From Clostridia bacterium (GTDB taxonomy: Bacteria > Bacillota > Clostridia > Oscillospirales > Acutalibacteraceae), in the NCBI GenBank assembly GCA_017437005.1, contig JAFSBZ010000017.1, positions 1 through 64,000 on the forward strand: a stretch of DNA of 64,000 bases, written 5' to 3'. Position numbers and translations under genes: made by a program. The notes under the pieces are model-generated. The model was not told where the DNA came from. It did no database searches and was given only the letters and a program-made list of their open reading frames with translations. Below, in pieces: positions 60,863 to 64,000 of this stretch (position 1 is its first letter; each line of letters opens with the position of its first letter).

Positions 60863-62215
60863 TTAGTATGCAATACCTTGTGCGATCATAGCCTCTGCAA
60901 CCTTTTCAAAGCCGGCAATGTTTGCGCCTGCAATAAGGTCGCCTTCCATACCGTACTTTTTAGCGGCATCCCAAGAATTCTTGTAAATGTCAGCCATAAT
61001 CTGATGAAGCTTAGCATCAACCTCTTCAGCGGTCCAACTGTAACGCATTGAGTTTTGGCTCATTTCAAGACCGGATACCGCGACACCGCCGGCATTTACT
61101 GCCTTAGATGGAGCAATAACTACGCCTGCAGCCTTAAGCACCTTGATAGCCTCGTCGGTAGAAGGCATATTAGCAACCTCGGCATAATACTTAACACCGT
61201 TAGCAACAATGTTTTTAGCATCTTCTTCGCCAACCTCGTTTTGAGTAGCGCAAGGCATAACAACGTCAACCTTTTGCTCCCAAGGACGCTTGCCTGCAAA
61301 GAAAGGAACACCGAATTTATTGGCATAATCTTCAACCTTATCGCGACCCGAAGCGCGCATTTCAAGCATAAAGTTAAGCTTTTCTTCGGTTACAACACCG
61401 TCAGCGTCATAAACGTAACCGTCAGGACCCGAAATGGTAACAACCTTACCGCCAAGCTCTGCAACCTTCATTGCGGTACCCCAAGCAACGTTACCGAAGC
61501 CTGAGATTGCAAAGGTTTTGCCCTTTACTTCTTCACCAAAGGTCTTAAGCATTTCCTGTACATAGTAAACAGCGCCAAAGCCTGTAGCTTCAGGACGGAT
61601 AAGTGAACCGCCAAATGAACGGCCCTTACCTGTAAGAACACCTGTAAACTCGTTACGAAGACGCTTGTACTGACCATAAAGATAGCCTACCTCACGGGCA
61701 CCTACGCCGATATCTCCTGCAGGAACGTCGGTATCAGCACCGATATGTTTAGCAAGCTCGGTCATAAAGCTCTGACAAAATCTCATTATTTCACCGTCTG
61801 AACGGCCGCGTGGGTCAAAGTCTGAACCACCCTTACCGCCGCCCATAGGAAGACCTGTAAGGCTGTTTTTAAATGTTTGCTCAAAGCCTAAGAACTTCAT
61901 AATAGAAGCGTTTACAGATGGGTGGAAACGAAGACCGCCCTTGTATGGACCAATAGCAGAATTAAACTGAACACGGAAACCACGATTAACCTGAACGGTG
62001 CCGTTATCGTCTACCCAAGATACGCGGAATGTAATCATACGCTCGGGCTCTACCATACGCTCAATAACACCATGCTTTTCAAATTTTGAATCCTGTGCTA
62101 CTACGGGTTCAAGAGATTCAAGAACATCACGTACTGCCTGTAAAAATTCAGGCTCGTTGCCGTTACGCTTTTCGGTATCGGCATAAACTTTGTTTAAATA
62201 TTCTGACTTAAACAT
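60863..62215 (-). CDS. gdhA: Glutamate dehydrogenase (hexameric, probably NADP type)
   Basis: A 450-residue enzyme; ATG 62215 follows GGAGG by 8 bases, and the ORF extends 5 codons upstream without a site. PYKGGLRFHPSVN (substrate Lys), GGGKGGSDFDPRGRSD (catalytic Lys area) and the GFGNVAWGTA Rossmann loop are present. It makes glutamate from 2-oxoglutarate and ammonia or the reverse. It is transcribed alone. Confidence 0.96.
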   Translation of the reverse strand: MFKSEYLNKVYADTEKRNGNEPEFLQAVRDVLESLEPVVAQDSKFEKHGVIERMVEPERMITFRVSWVDDNGTVQVNRGFRVQFNSAIGPYKGGLRFHPSVNASIMKFLGFEQTFKNSLTGLPMGGGKGGSDFDPRGRSDGEIMRFCQSFMTELAKHIGADTDVPAGDIGVGAREVGYLYGQYKRLRNEFTGVLTGKGRSFGGSLIRPEATGFGAVYYVQEMLKTFGEEVKGKTFAISGFGNVAWGTAMKVAELGGKVVTISGPDGYVYDADGVVTEEKLNFMLEMRASGRDKVEDYANKFGVPFFAGKRPWEQKVDVVMPCATQNEVGEEDAKNIVANGVKYYAEVANMPSTDEAIKVLKAAGVVIAPSKAVNAGGVAVSGLEMSQNSMRYSWTAEEVDAKLHQIMADIYKNSWDAAKKYGMEGDLIAGANIAGFEKVAEAMIAQGIAY

Positions 62216-62228
62216 AATATGTACCTCC

Positions 62229-62242
62229 ACACTTTAAAGTGT
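62229..62242. promoter_or_regulatory. 14-bp palindrome in the gdhA leader
   Basis: ACACTTTAAAGTGT lies directly before the gdhA ribosome site. It may be an operator or a small hairpin that hides the site. Confidence 0.45.
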
Positions 62243-62337
62243 TAAAATAATATACTATATACTACTACTATTTTTTTTTACAGTCAATAAAAAATTTAAA
62301 AATTTTTTTATTTTTTTGCAATTTAACCGCATTTTGC

Positions 62338-62366
62338 TTGACAAAACATTAAAAATTCGTTATTAT
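62338..62366 (+). promoter_or_regulatory. Promoter of the thrS leader
   Basis: TTGACA, 17 bases, TATTAT. Confidence 0.8.
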
Positions 62367-62372
62367 GTATTA

Positions 62373-62624
62373 TTGTAAAGCGTTGATAAGGACAGTAACT
62401 TTATAAATTACATCTTTTAAGAGAGTGACTTCATCGGCTGTAAGGGTCACAGGATGTTGTAAGGCGAACACCACCTTTGAGCGCTGTGGGGTAACAACCG
62501 CAGACGTAGCCGCTGCGTTAAAGCGTTAAAAGTGCCGTAAATTAGTTTGCGGAATGTGGGTGGAACCACGGAGAGTATATTACACTTCGTCCCTGTTTTT
62601 TTACAGGCGACGAAGTTTTTTATT
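62373..62624 (+). promoter_or_regulatory. Threonine T-box leader
   Basis: The T-box bulge GGGTGGAACCACGG is at about 62558-62571, followed by a terminator (stem ACTTCGTC / GACGAAGT, 62584-62615) with a T-run to 62624. Stem I is near AGAGAGTGAC, and an ACC codon in GAACACCACC (about 62467-62476) is the likely specifier, which fits tRNA-Thr and the gene downstream. Confidence 0.9.
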
Positions 62625-62692
62625 TATAGGAAACGCGCCTATGTGCCGTTCCGTTCAATATTAAAAAATATTATGCGAAAGGATAAAATAAT

Positions 62693-64000
62693 ATGAAAAT
62701 CATTTACAAAGATGGTACTGTTGCGGAAGCCGAGGCTTCCCAGGAGCTTGAAGTACTACGTCACTCTGCCGCGCATATTATGGCTCAGGCTGTAAAGCGC
62801 CTTTATCCCCATGCCGATTTTGGCTATGGTCCTGCAACCGAAAAAGGCTTTTACTATGATATTGACCTTGGTGATACCAAGCTTTCTGACGAGGATTTGG
62901 CTGCTATTGAGGCAGAAATGAAAAAAATCACAAAAGAAAATTTGCCTATTCGCCCTTACGTTATGTCACGTGAAGAGGCAATTGCACATATGCAAGAGCT
63001 TGGCGAAAAGTATAAGGTTGAGCATATTGGTGATTTGCCCGAAGATGCCCAAATCAGCTTCTTTAAGCAAGGCGATTACGTAGATATGTGTACAGGCCCT
63101 CACCTTTGCTACACAAAGGCACTTAAGGCATTTAAAATCACAGGTCAGTCGGGCGCTTACTGGAAAAACGACAAAAATAACAAGATGCTTACCCGTATTT
63201 ACGGTACCGCGTTCAAAACTCAGGAAGAGCTTGACGCATACTTAAAAATGGTTGAAGAAGCAGAACGCCGCGACCACAATAAGCTTGGCCGTGAGCTTGG
63301 TTTCTTTACTACAGTTGACTCAATCGGTCAAGGCTTACCAATCCTTTTACCAAAGGGCTCACGCGTAATTCAGCTATTACAGCGCTGGGTTGAAGACGTT
63401 GAGCAAGAGCACGGATATCTGCTTACAAAAACTCCTCTTATGGCAAAGCGTGACCTTTACCGCATCTCTGGTCACTGGGATCACTACCTTGACGGTATGT
63501 TTGTGTTGGGTGACCCACATGACGAAGAAAAAGAATGCTTGGCAATGAGACCTATGACCTGCCCGTTCCAGTATCAAGTATTTCTTAATGCTGCTCGCAG
63601 CTATCGTGATTTGCCAATGCGTTTGGGCGAAACCTCTACCCTCTTTAGAAACGAAGATTCGGGCGAAATGCACGGTCTTATCCGTGTGCGCCAGTTCACA
63701 ATTTCCGAAGGTCACTTGGTGCTTCGCCCCGACCAATTAGAGCAGGAATTTGCCGACTGCTTAAGCCTTTGCAAATATTTCCTTGGTACTGTAGGTCTAC
63801 TCGAAGACTGTACCTTCCGTTTCTCACAATGGGATCCTAACAATACCGACAAGTACGAGGGTACCGCAGAACAATGGAACACCGCACAGGCTACTATGGA
63901 AAAGATACTTGAGCATTTGGGTGTTAAATATGAAATTGGTATTGACGAAGCTGCATTCTACGGACCAAAGCTTGATATTCAGTACAAGAATGTATTTGGT
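62693..64000 (+). CDS. thrS: Threonyl-tRNA synthetase, no TGS domain (3' cut by the window)
   Basis: The first 436 codons of thrS are in frame to the last base. GAAAGGA precedes the ATG. The usual N-terminal TGS domain (about 60 residues) is missing: after about 20 residues the sequence enters the editing domain, at EVLRHSAAHIMAQAVKRLYP, with the HxxxH metal motif. GAYWKNDKNNKML ends the linker. The class II core carries RPMTCPFQ (zinc Cys), LFRNEDSGEMHGLIRVRQFT (motif 2 area) and WDPNNTDKY. The anticodon domain lies outside the window. Confidence 0.95.
   Translation, partial: MKIIYKDGTVAEAEASQELEVLRHSAAHIMAQAVKRLYPHADFGYGPATEKGFYYDIDLGDTKLSDEDLAAIEAEMKKITKENLPIRPYVMSREEAIAHMQELGEKYKVEHIGDLPEDAQISFFKQGDYVDMCTGPHLCYTKALKAFKITGQSGAYWKNDKNNKMLTRIYGTAFKTQEELDAYLKMVEEAERRDHNKLGRELGFFTTVDSIGQGLPILLPKGSRVIQLLQRWVEDVEQEHGYLLTKTPLMAKRDLYRISGHWDHYLDGMFVLGDPHDEEKECLAMRPMTCPFQYQVFLNAARSYRDLPMRLGETSTLFRNEDSGEMHGLIRVRQFTISEGHLVLRPDQLEQEFADCLSLCKYFLGTVGLLEDCTFRFSQWDPNNTDKYEGTAEQWNTAQATMEKILEHLGVKYEIGIDEAAFYGPKLDIQYKNVFG

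Noticed and set aside
63377..63736. 119-codon frame opposite thrS
   Set aside because: Antisense to the catalytic core of thrS.

Overview
The window looks like chromosome from a low-GC, Gram-positive anaerobe of the class Clostridia, probably a gut-type member of the Oscillospirales or a neighbouring order. Evidence: strong AGGAGG-type ribosome sites, TTGACA-N17-TATAAT promoters, two T-box leaders (tryptophan and threonine), lipobox lipoproteins, glycan-active enzymes and GC-rich hairpin repeats between genes. The genus cannot be told from the sequence alone. The thrS gene at the right edge and one gene at the left edge are cut by the window.

Layout. 1-2.1 kb is accessory: a cut gene, a small unknown gene, a PD-(D/E)XK nuclease-like gene, tRNA-Ser(CGA) and a broken repeat of the tRNA 5' end. 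2.1-7.7 kb (minus) is an operon with an MBOAT O-acyltransferase, a DHHW partner and a domain-swapped GH3 glycosidase. 7.8-8.4 kb has an amidase with an altered metal motif. 8.5-14.5 kb (plus) is deoC-deoD-deoB-udp, two DHH nanoRNase-type phosphoesterases and surE. 14.6-25.6 kb (minus) holds a wall-anchored repeat protein, an OB-fold lipoprotein, a staphylococcal-nuclease-like lipoprotein, a complete CUT1-type ABC importer, an RDD protein and a deoxynucleotidase/guanylate-kinase fusion. 25.8-27.4 kb (plus) is a secreted 5'-nucleotidase lipoprotein.

The 8.5-27.4 kb block is the main discovery candidate. Read as one system, it cuts nucleic acid outside the cell (SNase, OB-fold binders, surface 5'-nucleotidase), imports the products through a dedicated ABC transporter of a class usually linked to sugars and glycerol phosphate, and catabolises them inside (DHH phosphoesterases, SurE, phosphorylases, phosphopentomutase, deoxyribose-phosphate aldolase) to bases and central carbon. 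A 24-bp palindrome overlaps the promoter of the import operon.

27.4-39.5 kb contains capA with an HPr-kinase-like gene and a HAD phosphatase; a PRTase-like gene with rhamnose isomerase; an unknown gene; and the alaS operon (alaS, MBL hydrolase, HIT, PRTase, PAP2, CE15-like esterase). 39.5-43 kb has two YwaF-type membrane paralogues around an isochorismatase-family gene, then an acyltransferase with a zinc ribbon. 43.0-44.4 kb is an intact IS3-family element that landed in the loop of a terminator. 44.4-47.7 kb is YfhO, PqqD-like and signal-peptidase-like genes. 47.8-48.4 kb is an array of tiny hairpins and a Cro/CI-type regulator. 48.4-53.9 kb has trpB under a T-box, an aminotransferase and secDF. 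53.9-64 kb has a metallophosphoesterase, ychF, alr, glpK with a lipase, a divergent ribbon-helix-helix pair, gdhA and thrS under a T-box.
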